Positions 1 to 13,400 are shown, counted from the first letter of the stretch. The stretch: DNA of 64,000 nt from Colias croceus (GCF_905220415.1 NC_059550.1:4590501-4654500); one strand, 5' to 3'. The notes: generated from the sequence alone by a model not told the origin. Numbers and translations are program-made.

Positions 1-319
1 ATCCCAATATGATATAATGCAGAACATTAAAAAAAGTTTCCCTTCAAATTTTATTTGCTGTGTGTAATATTTAAATGGATAGCAAGCAGCAAGAAGGTCT
101 TTAACTCTAGGCCCTTTAACTCGCGATTGGATATAATTGATGGTAGGCTTTCCTAATCTGTAACAGTAGAATAACGAGAGAAGCTTTTGGAGTTCGACTC
201 TATCATCTTATAGCAGTCTTTGGAGACATTAGAATAAGTTCATAAGATACTCAGGATCGTAAGAATAACAATGAATGTCATTTTAATGATGTTTTAATGC
301 AATATTTTGACATTTCCAG
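1..319. other. intron sequence upstream of first visible exon
   Basis: No convincing exon was found here. The stretch is AT-rich and ends in a polypyrimidine/AG acceptor at 318-319. Since the exon at 320 opens inside a transporter protein, this is probably an intron whose upstream exons lie outside the window. Confidence 0.5.
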
Positions 320-3204
320 ATAGTCGGTGCTATGGGCTTCGTCGCAATAATCGTCCCTCGAGCTCGAATCATTACGGAGGCGGTTGCACAAGAAGCTGTG
401 ATGATAGCTATGTACCATATCTACTTTATGATTATGGCTGAGTGCGGTGGCACCAATCAACTAGTCAGGTACATATTGCGTATTCGCGAATTTACCGTAA
501 TAATGTATGTCGTTATGTATGTTAGACTCATAATTCATTTCATCCAATCTGATTTTGATTCCGTTTTTTTTTTAATTAGACCATGCGGTCCACTGGCAAT
601 TTAAATTTGGTCTAAATCAGATAATTTTAAGGCATTTTAGTTTTTTGTTCAATTCAATAATTATGACTAGCCAGGTGAAATAGATTGGTCTCCACTTTCA
701 AATAAAATTCTATAAATGCTTGCTATAGAAACATTAAAATTTTTGCACTAAATAGGTATTAATTTATGTTTTTCAGACGTTCAGGAGGATCGCATTTGGA
801 AACACGTGTTCTTCCTTGTTGCTGCTGGCCCTGCTGTATTTTACCAAGGCCACAGATACAAAAGTGAGTTGTACATTTTTCCTTTACAAGTAAAACTAAG
901 GCGATTTGCTTGTAAATTGTAATTACAACCAAGTATATTATTTTATTTAAATGCCGCTGCCATGTTGTTTATTCGGGGTAAATTACACACATTCAGTTAC
1001 TGAAAACTAGTACCTACGGCATTTAGTTTTACGGCTATTTGTAATTGTTCTTGATACAACGAACTCAATTACTGACGTATTATTATGTTGTAAAAAACTC
1101 AATTACAGGTGAAGTTAATTAGAGTTTTCGCAAAGTTATATCAATTTATCATCCATTGTTTGTTGCCGTTATGGTTTTATCTAATTACATAATTCATCCA
1201 ATTTTGGGAACATGTCAAATAAGGGTGCCGCTTGGACCTTGGTTATATAATTTTAATGGGAAGAGGCTATAAATGCGTGCTTCATTAAATTAACAAATAC
1301 CAAGGAAGATAATACCTATGCCTTAAAGGGCAGTAGGAAAATAATTAGGGTCTTTTTAATAATTTTTATAATGTCTGAAGCGGAAATTTTATTTCTTCAT
1401 TACTGAATATAAAAATAATTTAAGTAACTAAAGACATGATTCATTGCTATGTATAAAACTAAGGAACGAGGGCCTCATGTTAAATTACATACTTATAAAT
1501 ATGACGAATGTGTGTATCTAGTTCTTGTATTGTATAGTTACTATAAATTGTATTGTTATTTTTCAGAAAAACTTTGAGATGGTTGAGGTTACTAATCCTA
1601 CAAATGCCGATAATCCAAGGCATAATATACTTCATCATTCTCATCCTGTGGGCTGAAGACTTGGTGCGTATAGTACAGCAGCTTCCTCCCTAGTCCCCAA
1701 TATTATTGACCCCTTTATTTATACTTGAATTATTTTTGGGGCGTGTGATAGAATGTTTATTAAGTATACCCAACACGTTCAAAATTAAGTAAGTACTTAT
1801 TTATTCTTTCCCCATTTTAATCTACCATTTCTTTTGACTTTTTTGAAAATTAAGATAACAATCTAATTAATTTTATTGGCCTAATCACGAATTATATTAT
1901 CAGGATTTCCCCCGCAGCGCTTCATCCTTTTGCAACATGATATTTTACTACAATAGAATAGTATATAATATATCTAACCGTTAACTTATTTTTTTACAGA
2001 TGTTACAATTAAACAGTTTTGTATACATGCAGCCATTTATCGCGGCGTCTATTCTCTCTGGTATCTGGGGTATCATGATGTGTATCCGAGCGGCAGAAGC
2101 AACTGGCGCCAAACCTAGATTGCGATTCCTTGTTGTCCAACTGGTGTTGGTTATTGTCAAACTGCAGTGTGGTATCGCTAGGGTGGTGCCGGATTTGTTT
2201 AATGTGACGTGTATTTTGCCGCTACACCCGTCTGTGATTGTTAATCGTAAGTGCTGGATGATTTTGAAATGAATGAATTTTTTATTTTTTAATAATTTTT
2301 AACGTATGGGTTGGTGGTGTGAAGAGTTTAAAGTTATTATTAATATGTGATAAAGCTACCTATATAGCTACTGCTTTTTTATAGTTTAATACATTTAACT
2401 CTACCAAGAATCATAAGACTGTTCAGATGCTCTTGAGTTATAAATAGTGTAACTAATCCGACTTTCTTTTATTTAAATATGGATGCGTAATATTATATAT
2501 TTAGAAATCTTTAATGGTTCAATGTTATTGCCGTGTCTATATGCATTAAGTAGCTCTTAATGTTTATTGGTCTAGACTTTATAAGTTGCATCTGTTTTTA
2601 AAAGTAATTTAAGTAGAGATGAAGATATTCGAAATAAAATAAAAAAGTTTTTTTCTGTACTTGTCAACGCAACTAAAAAAAAGTAAATTGTCAAAGACGT
2701 TAACCTTTTATGCTTGATCTTTTGAACCCTTTTTCATAACTTATAATGGGATCGAACTTATGGCCTTTCGGCTTTCGGTTGTAGCAATCACACATTATCT
2801 TATATGCCACAATCTAACGTGTTACAAACTTAAACGAAGCGGAGTACAAAATATGTCATAGCAATTTATCTAACATTGTGTGACTTCTTACTTATGTATA
2901 ATGTTCTTATGTGTTTTTTTATCTGAGAATTTATTGCGCTAACTTTACTACTTGAATTATAATTTCACAAAATAACACACATTAAATATTTCTTTCAGTG
3001 ATACAAAACATGTTGATGATGTTCGAAATGCTCCTGCTCTCTCTATGGGCGTGGCGACTGTACTCCTCACCTCCAGGCAAAGTCGCCGACAAGGTCCAGC
3101 AAGTTGTCGTGGCTGTACTCGACGATAGCATCAACTCTATCGATTTGAAGTGCAAAGACACAGACGAGAAACAACATACGACTGACATTAAACATGTCAT
3201 GTAA
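320..3204 (+). CDS. organic solute transporter alpha-like protein, C-terminal part (5 exons)
   Basis: Exons 320-468, 777-863, 1567-1663, 2000-2246 and 2999-3204 join in frame with GT/AG borders, giving 261 residues and a stop. The cysteine cluster PCCCWPCCILP (fragment residues 63-73), followed by the LRWLRLLILQMP segment, is characteristic of the OST-alpha/TMEM184 family. These are multi-pass plasma-membrane proteins; vertebrate OST-alpha pairs with OST-beta to export bile acids and steroids, but the insect substrate is unknown. At least five hydrophobic membrane segments are visible: AVMIAMYHIYFMIMA in exon 1, LLILQMPIIQGIIYF in exon 3, two in exon 4 and one in exon 5. The charged tail ends in KHVM. 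The 5' exons with the first membrane segments lie before the window. The neighbouring gene is convergent. Family assignment is from recalled motifs, not from a search. Confidence 0.82.
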
Positions 3205-3281
3205 ATAATTTAATGTTAAGTTTATTTTAATGTTTACGTTAAGAACGCACGAAGATACCTGTATCTAATAATTTGTTTTAT

Positions 3282-3287
3282 AATAAA
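3282..3287 (+). terminator. poly(A) signal of the OST-alpha-like gene
   Basis: A canonical AATAAA lies 78 bp after the stop codon and is followed by a GT/T-rich stretch at 3301-3320, as expected downstream of a cleavage site. Confidence 0.6.
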
Positions 3288-3352
3288 ACACTGTATGAAA
3301 CTGTAGTTTTGTTTATTTTTCACACACATTTAGATTATAATATAACATAATT

Positions 3353-3358
3353 TTATTT
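3353..3358 (-). terminator. poly(A) signal of the coiled-coil gene
   Basis: Minus-strand AATAAA about 24 bp after the stop at 3382. A second minus-strand AATAAA is at 3312-3317. Use of the second would make this transcript overlap the 3' end of the convergent transporter transcript. Confidence 0.45.
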
Positions 3359-3381
3359 AATTATATTCTGTATATCGAATA

Positions 3382-6300
3382 TTATTTTGTTTCGTTTTCT
3401 TTTTCATCGTCGTTACTTTGTGAGTTGTCACCCGTATCTTCCGAAGGTGTTCCAGATCGAGATTGATCGGATCCATAAATGTTATGCAACTCTTCTAGTT
3501 TGTAATTAATTTTTACGCCTTTCGTTGCCGTTTTGTTAACTTTACTAACAAGTGACTTCGTTTGTTCTTCTAATCGTTTTAATCGTATATCTCTGGCTGC
3601 AAATCTGGCTTCGTGGTCTATTTCATTTGAGGTCGATGCTTCTGCCTGGTTATATATGCTGTTAGAGGCAACAGTTTCCTTTTGAGATACTTCATTTGAT
3701 GCAGATTGGTCATTTTTATTATCAACTACAGTGACATTATCATCACATTTGTTGTTCATATTCATGTCTACATTTTCTACTGCTTGATTATGCAATTCAG
3801 TTTCAGTCACGTCAACATCTGTTTTTTCGAAAGAATTTGATTGTTGAGATTCACCATTCTGAATGCCTTTGTCGTCGTCTGAATTTTTATAAAATTTCGT
3901 ATGAAGTGCGCTTAATCGTTCATTTAACTGCTGTCCTTTGTTTATGGCATTTGATATACTCGTTACAACTTCTGAGCATTCGCTTTGCAGTTTGTCCAAT
4001 TTCTCATCTTTGTGTTTCAAATGTTCATCTTGTTTTTTGACATTTTCCAGTATTTGTTTAAACTTATTTTCTGAGTTTTCTGTAAGATCAGTATTGTTTA
4101 GAGAAGGGCCTGCGCTTGAATTAGTTTCTAGTGCTCCACAAACAGATTGAACAACATCAGTTTGCAATGAATTAACATTTTCAGTCCCCTCATCCTTATT
4201 TAAGTGCTCGTTTTCCTTATGAATTCTGTTCCCTTTTCCACTTGATGTCGGCTTATTTAGAAGATTATCGAGTGTGCTATTTATGTCATTACTAAATTTC
4301 GATAGTTTATTGGCTTTGTCCATTAGTTCAGAGCTATTTTTTTCTAAATTATTTAATTTCCTGTCCTTTTCAGCTAACCTTTCGTTTTGTTTTTTTATAT
4401 TTTCCAAAATTGTCGCAGGATCAATTAAAGAAACAGATGGATGTTGTGAGTCTGATAGAGAGCTCGGTAAACATTTTTCACGTAGATCACTATCACTAAT
4501 ATTACACGTGGTAGCAGCATCTGGTTTGATATCAATTTCTCTGGCTTTATCGTATTCTGTATTAGTTTCCGCGGCTGAGCTTTCTTCATGGCATGAGTCG
4601 ATAACGATGTCGGCAGCTTCGTCTTCAGTTTCATAACAAATTTTGTCACTTTTTAGTAGATTTTCGCTGCTACATGAGTCGTCTAGTATCTCTTGGTTTT
4701 CGTCTTGTGTGTCGAGAGAAAGATCGGCTACATCTATCATATCACTAACAGGATCATCTCTTTCAGCAGCTAAATTGAAATCGGCACTTGAATCGACGAC
4801 AGTTTCAAATGATTTTTTAAATTTCTTCTTACATTTTAATTTTGACTCTGCAATATATTCGCTTTCATCATTAGACTCTGAAGATTCATCAGTTGGTTTT
4901 TCATCGCTGTAGCCACTCTCCGCAGAATTGTTTAACGAAGTGGTATCCTTTAATTTCCTACTAGAAAATTCTGCTCTTAACTCTTTCCAATCTTTTTCAG
5001 ATTGAGTATTCTTCTCTCTTGCTTGTTCGAGTTTTTCCCGACAGTATTCAAGCTCTTCTTTTAATTCATTCAAAAGTTTCCTTTTCTGTTGTAATTCATA
5101 TTTAAGTATTTTTTCATGTGTATGCAGTTGATGATGATGTTTACGTAATCTACCAACAACATGCCACGTTTTGCTTAATTCGGTGGTAACTAAACAAAGT
5201 CGCCGTTCTTGTTCCTGAAGCCGAGTTTCTAAATGTGTGTTAAGTTGCTTCATACGATTTACTTCCTTTATTAAGCTCAGTTTCTCAATTATCAAATCCT
5301 GTAACAAAAAAAGTTCAATTATAAATATCTATTAAAAAAATAATGTTATAAATTGTTAAAGATTTAATTTACAGTGTCAGTCAATACCTATCCCTATATA
5401 TTGACTGGGATATTAAGCTATTGCATAGCTTCTATTGCGGGCCTTGAGCGCGGGGACCGAATAATTCCGAGAAATTCCGTAACAAAAAAACCTCACGCTC
5501 CCCACTCCGACGGGCGGGCGGCTTGAAGGCATAGCATGCAATAGCTTTACCACGGCAGTCCCCGAGTGCCACACGTCGTTTTTTTTGTTTTTGGTATGGC
5601 TGTATGGGTTTTATCTACGTTTTTTTTGTATTTATATCAAATCATATTAAATTTCTATGTTATCTTACTTATTTAAATTTCGATTTGAGTCTAACGTTCT
5701 TTAAAATATAATTACTTTTTTTAAACAGTTTAACTTTTTGTTGTTGAATACAATTCAAGTATATTGGCTTAGGTCCAAGAATCATACAGAAGTTGCACCT
5801 ATTTTTAAGAAACATGCGTCTTGCTCATAAAAGTATTTTTGTTTTCATGATGTTTTAACATTGTGACTAATTTCAATGAAATTATAAAGATAGAGTTGCA
5901 TCATTAAACCGTAAAAATCAGAATTATATTAAGTCCCTTGGTATAGTTATAAATATGTTTGTAATAATTACCTTTAATCTTATATAGGTTTGACTAACAC
6001 TGGGCACTTGTACCGAGCCCGATTTTGTTTCAACGGTTTTGTAACATGTTGTTACTTTTTCTTCTGTTTCGTTTGCGTTTGAGTCAGATTGATGGCTGAG
6101 GAGTTCTATTAAAACTCTCCAAACTTTTGGCAGATTTTGAACTATTTCTTCTGCCCTATAATTTCCTTGCTCGCCATTAGCTGAAATTAAAGTTTAAATA
6201 TTATTTAATGTTGTAATAAATTGTATAAATAATATTCTTTATAAATTTTGTTAAGTATGTAGTTTTATTTCGTAAATGACTCTTAACATTTTCTGTTTTT

Positions 6301-8646
6301 ATTAACATTTTCATTGATAAGCGATTCTTACCTGATTCGTCATTCGTTGTTGTTTGAAGATTGTCCTCAATAGTTTCTTTATTACTATCATCCACTTGAT
6401 TGACTAATTCTAAAAGCAATTTTGGCAATGCTGATGAGACTTGAGAGCCGCTTTCCTGTTCAGCCATGTGTGTTAAAATGCCATGATTCTCTTCAAGTAG
6501 TTTTACAAGCTTGTCTAGGTCTCGTTTTGTTTTGTAACCAAGTAACACTTGTGAAAAGAGCTGAAAGTAGAAAGGTACAATCATTAATTTGCGTTGTTAT
6601 TATTAATACTCAAAAACATTTTCAAACAATTGCAAACCTTGTGTATAACTGCCATTTCAGATTTGATTCCATCCATTTCTTGTTTGCATGTAAATATTTC
6701 GTTATTTTTATCTTCCACGGTTTCTTCAAGTCCTACAATCTTGGTCTTCATTTCTTCAAGTTCGGTATTTAGATCATTGCATCTGGAAAGCATAATTACT
6801 TTTGTAAGTTAAAGTTAAAGAAGGGGATCTGGTAATGATCTTAAAAATTAATAATTTTATTGCACAGAATATTCACCACATATTTTTTAACCCGGTTAAA
6901 GGCAGTAAAGACAGGGTGAGAGACTGAATAAATATAATGGCGTTTACCTTGCATGTTCTGCTTCGTATAAGGCTTTCTGTTCATCAAGATCTCTTACAAG
7001 AGCCTGTCTTGTTACTTCTGCTAATCGCGCTCTTTCCTCATACAATCCTCTAAGGGTTCTTATATTTTGTAATTGACGTTCATATTCTTGTCGCAGGTCT
7101 GTTGATAGCATATTAGCTTCTCTATCAGCTAGGGACTGCTCTATTTCCGTCAATTTATTTTTCAACTGTAACAATAATTATAAATGTGATTTTTTACGTA
7201 TTACAAAATGAAATTGATTTCGAGTAGATGTAGGAATGATGAAATTAAAAGGAATCGACCACAACTTGAAGGGGAACAAGAATAGATCCGGAAAATAAAG
7301 AAGCGATGTAGAATCAAGTGTTGTTGTTTAATTTATATCCTGTGTTCGAACTTCGAAACAGTAGAATATAAAAATATTCGAGTAGTAACGATTGTTAATA
7401 ATTTTCTTGTTTCGTCGATTGCGCCTATTCGTTAATTTTTAATATGGATCTAGTTTAGCAACATCGTAGTACATTAATTTGGCAGAATTTCAAGTGCATG
7501 TGCCAAAGCCTCGATAAGCGCGGAAAACAAGTTGATAATGTCCCCGCGTCGCGACGCAAGTCTCTGACCGACGAAAGCGTTTAGGGTCGTTGGCTTCACT
7601 TGCAATCGTGGAAAACATAACTTTGTTGCACTGTTTATGGAATTTGGTAATATACAATAACACACGCAGTAAATAAATGAAAACAATGTGGAATTCGTTA
7701 TTTTAAAGTTTAAGTCCATGATTCAAAATTCAGATACAATTTTAACCGTTTACACGAATAAAATAATATTAATAGAGTTTATTGCATTTAAATGGCTTTT
7801 CCGTGCATATTTTCTTTATAAATTATTTGAGGTTTTTAAACATATGAGCTGATAAAATGGCAAAAATAATTGAGAACTGAAGTAATTTGTGTATAATACA
7901 TATTACGTAGCTGTAGGTAGCTTAGTTAATTAGTTAAAATAATAGTAAAAAAAATATTTCGGTATAAATTTTTCATCATCATATTAAATTATTAAGAAAA
8001 TACTTACTTCAGTCAGTTGATCTTCACGTAGGGAAATCATTGTTTTACTAACAGTTATCACCTCTTTCAATGCGTGTATTTGCTTCATTGATTCTGCATT
8101 TTGAGCGCTCAAGTCAGCCATATCCGAATATGCGGATTGTAGAGCAGCATTAGAATTAGCAAGATCGCACCTTAATCTATTATTATTAGCTTTTTGATTT
8201 TCCATTTCTTTGGTCAATTGATCTAGAGCTTCTTTGAATAGAGCGTTTTCCTCCGTTTCATGGGGAATTTCAGGAACGTCTATATTATTCCTAACAAGTA
8301 AATCACGAAAATGCCTATTTTGTTCATAAAGTTGTAGTTTAGCTTTCCTCTCTTCTTTCAATGCATCTTCCAAAGTTTTCTTATCTGATTTGTGCCGCGC
8401 AAGTATCTCCTTTCTTTGTTCGCGCTTAATATCTAGCTGTCTTCTAAACTCTAGCATTTCTTCTTCTTTCGATCTCGCTCGCGCTTCTTCATCATCGCTG
8501 ACGGTATCGTGATATTGTTCGTCAGAGTTATCGCTGGTGTTAGCGTCGTCAATGTCACTTTTGCTTTCCATTGTTTCACTTTCACTCGATAAAGCTTCGC
8601 GTGAGCTCGAAGCCTGGTTAGTCGCACCACTGAGAATATTTCCCAT
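3382..8646 (-). CDS. large coiled-coil protein, possible N-myristoylation (6 exons)
   Basis: Minus-strand exons 8646-8008, 7165-6948, 6782-6638, 6560-6332, 6180-5972 and 5298-3382 join in frame with GT/AG borders and encode about 1118 residues. I do not recognise the family. The start MGNILS fits the MGxxxS/T myristoylation pattern, so membrane attachment is possible. Residues 1-60 are acidic and Ser-rich. Residues about 60-330 and 481-600 are heptad-rich and highly charged (for example LREDQLTELKNKLTEIEQ), which predicts long coiled coils. Residues about 610-775 are acidic and low-complexity. The C-terminal third has three related blocks at about 776-829, 895-949 and 1041-1089, each with a pattern like ILENxKKQxExLxxKDxKL. 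A cytoskeletal, centrosomal or Golgi scaffold is plausible but is inference only. It is divergent from the BEGAIN/TJAP1-like gene and convergent with the transporter. Confidence 0.8.
5415..5578 (-). repeat. short interspersed element with inverted ends (copy A)
   Basis: About 165 bp in an intron of the coiled-coil gene, closely matching 31797-31958 in the opposite orientation. AAGCTATTGCAT at 5415 is mirrored by ATGCAATAGCTT at 5536-5547, so the core has inverted ends. Similarity continues beyond the inner repeat to about 5578. The GC-rich core contrasts with its AT-rich surroundings. It has no coding capacity, and a MITE is the best guess. Confidence 0.65.
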
Positions 8647-10470
8647 TTTGGAACACTTTTATAAACAACGCTTGTAATTGATTAAGGTATTGACCGATAT
8701 ACTTTAAATAAGACAAAGGATTTCCGAGTGTTGGACCAGCATCAGTGTGAGACTGGGGTGCCCGAAATAGATTCGACGTCAGAGGGAGACGTGCGTCGAC
8801 GTTCAAAGTGTAATCTCTATTACTCTACGAATACGCCTCATCCGCGGTGAAATACTGACAATTCTTTATTTTTACCGGGATATTTCAGACGTGACTATCT
8901 CTTGTGAAATGTATTGAATTTGGATCATGAAAATGACCTTGGGCTTTCATAAGTTCTGGGAATTTAAGACTTTCTGTTCTATTTGTAACCAAAATATATG
9001 TATAATTAGACAGAGATAAATAAACTTAATCAATCAGCCTTTCCTCCTTAGTACCATATTATTTCCATTTATAATATTAATAATAGTAATCCATACTATT
9101 ATTAATATTATAAATGCGAAAGTAACTCAATCACGCCTTAGCTTCTGAACCAATTTGCATGAAAATAGAGATATTTTGATACCCGAGAAAGGACCTAGGA
9201 TAGGTTTAACGGGAACTATGCGGGTTTTTCTTTGACTGCGCGGGCGATGCCGGCTGCCGCGGGTGGAAAGCTAGTAAATAATATATTTTTACAAGTTGGT
9301 ATATTATTGAGATTATATTATGAACAATAGAGTATTACATAATATAAGTTAAATTTAAATCTTCAAATTATCCTTGGGCTATCGGCTATCCTCTAGCTTT
9401 TCTGTAGGTACCTAAGTGATTTAGAACTTAGGCTAAGTCCTCGTAAAAGCTTGTAGGTACTGGGCTTATGAAATAATATGCAAGTACTTGTTAAATAGGT
9501 ATGATAAGTAGGGCAGACACTTTGAAACATAAGTGAAATGCTAATCTACCCGCAAAATGAATTGTGAAGTAGGTATAGTAGTTAGTACCAAAGGTACCAA
9601 TGCTTAGGAATATTAAATTCCTGCTTTTTTTTAATATTTAATTATTGAGGTGAGTGAGCATGAAAAATTTGCCACGACACTTTCCTCTGAATCGCGCAAG
9701 TGAAATATTTTACTGTGGAGCCCTTGCCAGCCGGCCAGTGAAGTTGACTAGTCAAGGATTCCTTACGGATTCGCCCTTTCCGATGGAAGAATTTCACATT
9801 GCTTCATCTGCAAATTAAATTATTATTTTTATTCACTCGCATCGCATTTCCCATTGTTGGTTTCAATCTTAGGTTTCAATTGAGGAAAAAAGGATTAAGT
9901 AGCTGTAAAGCGGTGAGTTATAACACGTTTCTGTGAAAGTATCTGTCAATATATTTTAATCTAAGTTTAGTTCGGACACAAGTTCGGACAACACATTTTA
10001 TTGTTTAGTTTATTTTGTATCCCCAAGTGTATCCCACTTTTATATAAAATCTTATTGGTTGGCTCTATGGGTAGATTCATTACAGAGTATATACTAGAAA
10101 GTATAGAGTATAAAGTACTGACATTACTGCGTACGTCAAAAACGTCAATACATTTGTTACAAAATCGCGTCCCAAGTAAAATCAAGTTTTTAAAAATCCG
10201 ATGTAAAATAAATTGAAAATACATTAGGTGTAATCATTTTTCTCATTTCTCACACATAATTTTTAATAATTCACGACTGAAATACTATAGATGACTTGAA
10301 GTAAATATATGATACACTATTCGATTTTAATTTTTATTTTATTTTCTCATCAGAGGCTTATTGATAAAATAGCTGTTTTAAATCACTTTACGTGTGACGT
10401 GGCGTAGATATTTACTCACAAATCGGATGTTAATTATGTGAAATGTGATGTTAAATTAGTTATTTGAGTG
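8647..10470. other. divergent intergenic region with candidate shared promoter
   Basis: The start codons of the coiled-coil gene (8646, minus) and the BEGAIN/TJAP1-like gene (10471, plus) face away from each other across 1.8 kb. 5' UTRs and promoters must lie here or in unseen non-coding exons. Apart from the repeat at 9066-9276, I see no gene and no confident core promoter motif. Confidence 0.4.
9066..9276 (+). repeat. interspersed repeat with 23-bp terminal fold-back
   Basis: The part from about 9094 (TATTATAAATGCGAAAGTAA onward, ending GGTGGAAAGCTAGTA) matches elements elsewhere in this window at 19570-19954, 20732-20914 and 48419-48962. Its left edge is duplicated in reverse: 9066-9088 and 9094-9116 are perfect 23-bp inverted arms around a 5-nt loop. 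No coding capacity. Confidence 0.7.
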
Positions 10471-13400
10471 ATGGATGAAAGCACAAATTCCCCTTGTAAG
10501 GTAAAGAATATCTACAGTTAATATAGTATTTCAAAGCACTATCAAGAAGTGATTCTTGCTAAACTTCACGATTTTTATAATTCTGGTTTAGATATATTAG
10601 GTTTATTGGTGCATGATTATTCATATGAAATGGGTTTTTCATAAGTAGAATCATAATTTTATTGATCCTATATTTTATAATATGCTAGATAATAAATTGT
10701 TTACATTTGTTACACGTAAGAACATTTCATTTTGCTACCAGTAATTACCAGGTTAAACATCTCATATTAGTTTAGATTATAAACTTCATTCAATGATTGA
10801 ACTAATATCATAACAATTACGCACAATGCTTTTCTTTATTTATTTGCAGTTTCCATAAATTTGTTTATAGACACATTATCCGTTACCATTTCACATGCTT
10901 CTTTGATTTTATTTTGATATCGCACACAATTACTAGGATTGCAATGAAGGTGTTGAGGTACAGTTGCAAAAGGATTTGGAGCACCTGAGGCAACACCTCG
11001 CTGAAAAGGATGCTCATTTTGTAGCTCTAGAGGCGGAGTACTTCAAGTGCAACGCAAGGGCTACAGATCTAGATGAGCAGGTCAATACTTGGAGGGAAAA
11101 GTATGAAAGGTACGTGGGAAATTAGAAAATGAACCTTGTAACTAATTAAAATTTGTAGTGTAACTGTAAGGTGTGATGGAATGTTTTGCAATGTAAAGAT
11201 CTCTACACAACAATAACATCATGATTGAGATTTGAGATTGAAATCCATAAATACCTAAAATCTTTAAATTTTTAAGGGCCTAATCTAATTAATAAAATGA
11301 ATTAATAAAGTCATCATATTGTATGATAAGGTAATTAGTTAAACAATTAATAAAATATTAAAGGATCTATCAACACAATCAGTAGTTTTTCCATATAATA
11401 TATCATCATATCCCTATTATATAAATCTTTATGAATATTCTGGCTCCTTTTCTTCATTTCACTTTCTGTTCATTAGTTGCAAATTGTTATAATTGAACCA
11501 TGAGCATTTTTCAACTATTTACAGTAAATACATTAAAATCTTAACAAATATTTATGCACCTATACTTAGGAAAAACTGTGCATATATTATATAATATTAT
11601 TTCCAATAGTATTATACTAACCCATTTTTATATTCACAGTTTTTTTTTTGTTTAAGTTTAAACATTTTTTTGTGCAACCACAAAAAATCGAATGAAGTAA
11701 TATTTGCAACTATAGTGACTAAGCCCTTGTAAATAAAGTTAAAAATTAAATTAGGGTATCTTCATAGACCATTCTTTTTTCAGGTTATATGATTCCCACA
11801 AAAGAGTTCAGAAACTGAATCAAGTGTTAGAAGATAAACTGCTGCAGATGGTGGACAAGATGAAGGGTGAAAAGAGCCAGCTGACCAAGGACATAGCCAC
11901 TTTGTCTGTGCGCTTGGCCGAGTCAAAGCATAACTACAGTATGCTGCAGAAAGAAAATGTATGTAAAAAATATGTGTATGTGTAGTATGTATGTTTACTG
12001 ATTTGATCATAAAATTTTTTATATTAAATTTATTGATAAGTAATTTCATAATAATAAAATGTTCACTAAACTAATTTGTATGTTCACAGGAAAGATATAA
12101 AAACGACATGAACCTTGCAATTCAATTGTTGCAATGCAAGCCTGACAATTTTGTATCTCAAAAGTTGGACAATGTGAGTAACAAACATTAAAAGACATCA
12201 TCCATAAATCTAAAGATAACAAACAATATTTCTATACATTTCTTCATTTATAAATTATTCTGGCTTTGGAGAACATAATCTAAATTTTAAGTTCTGCGCT
12301 ATGTTTGTGAAGGATTATTGTAAACTATTTAAAAAATCGTGCATGTTCCAATCACACATCTTTATGTGTCTTGAAGTCATTGGATTTGATCAAATTACTT
12401 TTTTTATACAACAAAACATAATAATATTATTCTATTTAGCTGGTTATGTTTAATAGAAAATTATATTATCAGATAATCCAAGAACAATGTTTTGCATTTA
12501 AGTTCATTTTTAATTTTATTATTATTTGTTCCAGCTCCCTGTAGATACACAGGCGCGAGTATCTCAATACGTCATGTCGAAAACACCAAAGACTGCCAGT
12601 TCAGCGGCTTCAAAGACCGGTAATGATATTGATACTTTTGACGCGAGCGAATATGAGTTTAATATTTCCGCATCTCTTATGTCGAAAATACTCGAAGATA
12701 GTATTCAAGATACAGTCACCAAGCATTGTGATACGTGTACATGCTCCAAATCTCAGAGCAAACCGTTTTGCTACAATGAAAGTTATTATACTGTTTCCAC
12801 TCAGACACAACTTAGTGGGGAAATGAAGAATTCTCTGTGTCTCAATTGCAATACAGAGATTAAGTCTTTGAACTCGGGACTGAGCGTGAGGAGTGTATCG
12901 CCTCATGCTATCAAGGTTATCAATGAAAAAATCAACAATCACAGCCCAAGTCCAATGTTCATAGTTCCACAAACGTTGCCAGTGGAGGCTAAAGAAAATG
13001 TGCCGTTAATTGAAGTGGCTAAACCAAGCACTATAGTTGAAGATCCGTCGAATGAAAAGATTGCGCCGGAAGTAAACACGCATGAAACCAACATGAACAT
13101 ACAAAAAGAGGCTTTTACAAAACCTGATGAAATAAAAAGGAAGGATATGAGTATGGAACCTACTATTCATCATAAATTATGCGACAGGACAAAGACTTCT
13201 ATCTCTAGTAAAAAAAGCAGTATTCATAGTGTAGGTAATGATGATCTACTAATCAAAGACATTCCAAACACGAAAGAGATTAAAGTTAAAAACCAAAGTC
13301 CTTATACAGATTCATTACACATAAGAAAGCATTCTCATAGTTCCTTGGGCAATGGTAGCCGAACTTCGTCCGTAGCTAAATCAACTGTGAGCACGCATAA

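Noticed and set aside
7474..7719. 81-codon minus-strand open frame inside the coiled-coil gene
   Set aside because: It lies wholly in the intron between exons 1 and 2, which already join in frame without it.
12610..12972. Antisense open frames within the last exon of the BEGAIN/TJAP1-like gene
   Set aside because: Shadows of the coding strand; no initiation context or family resemblance.
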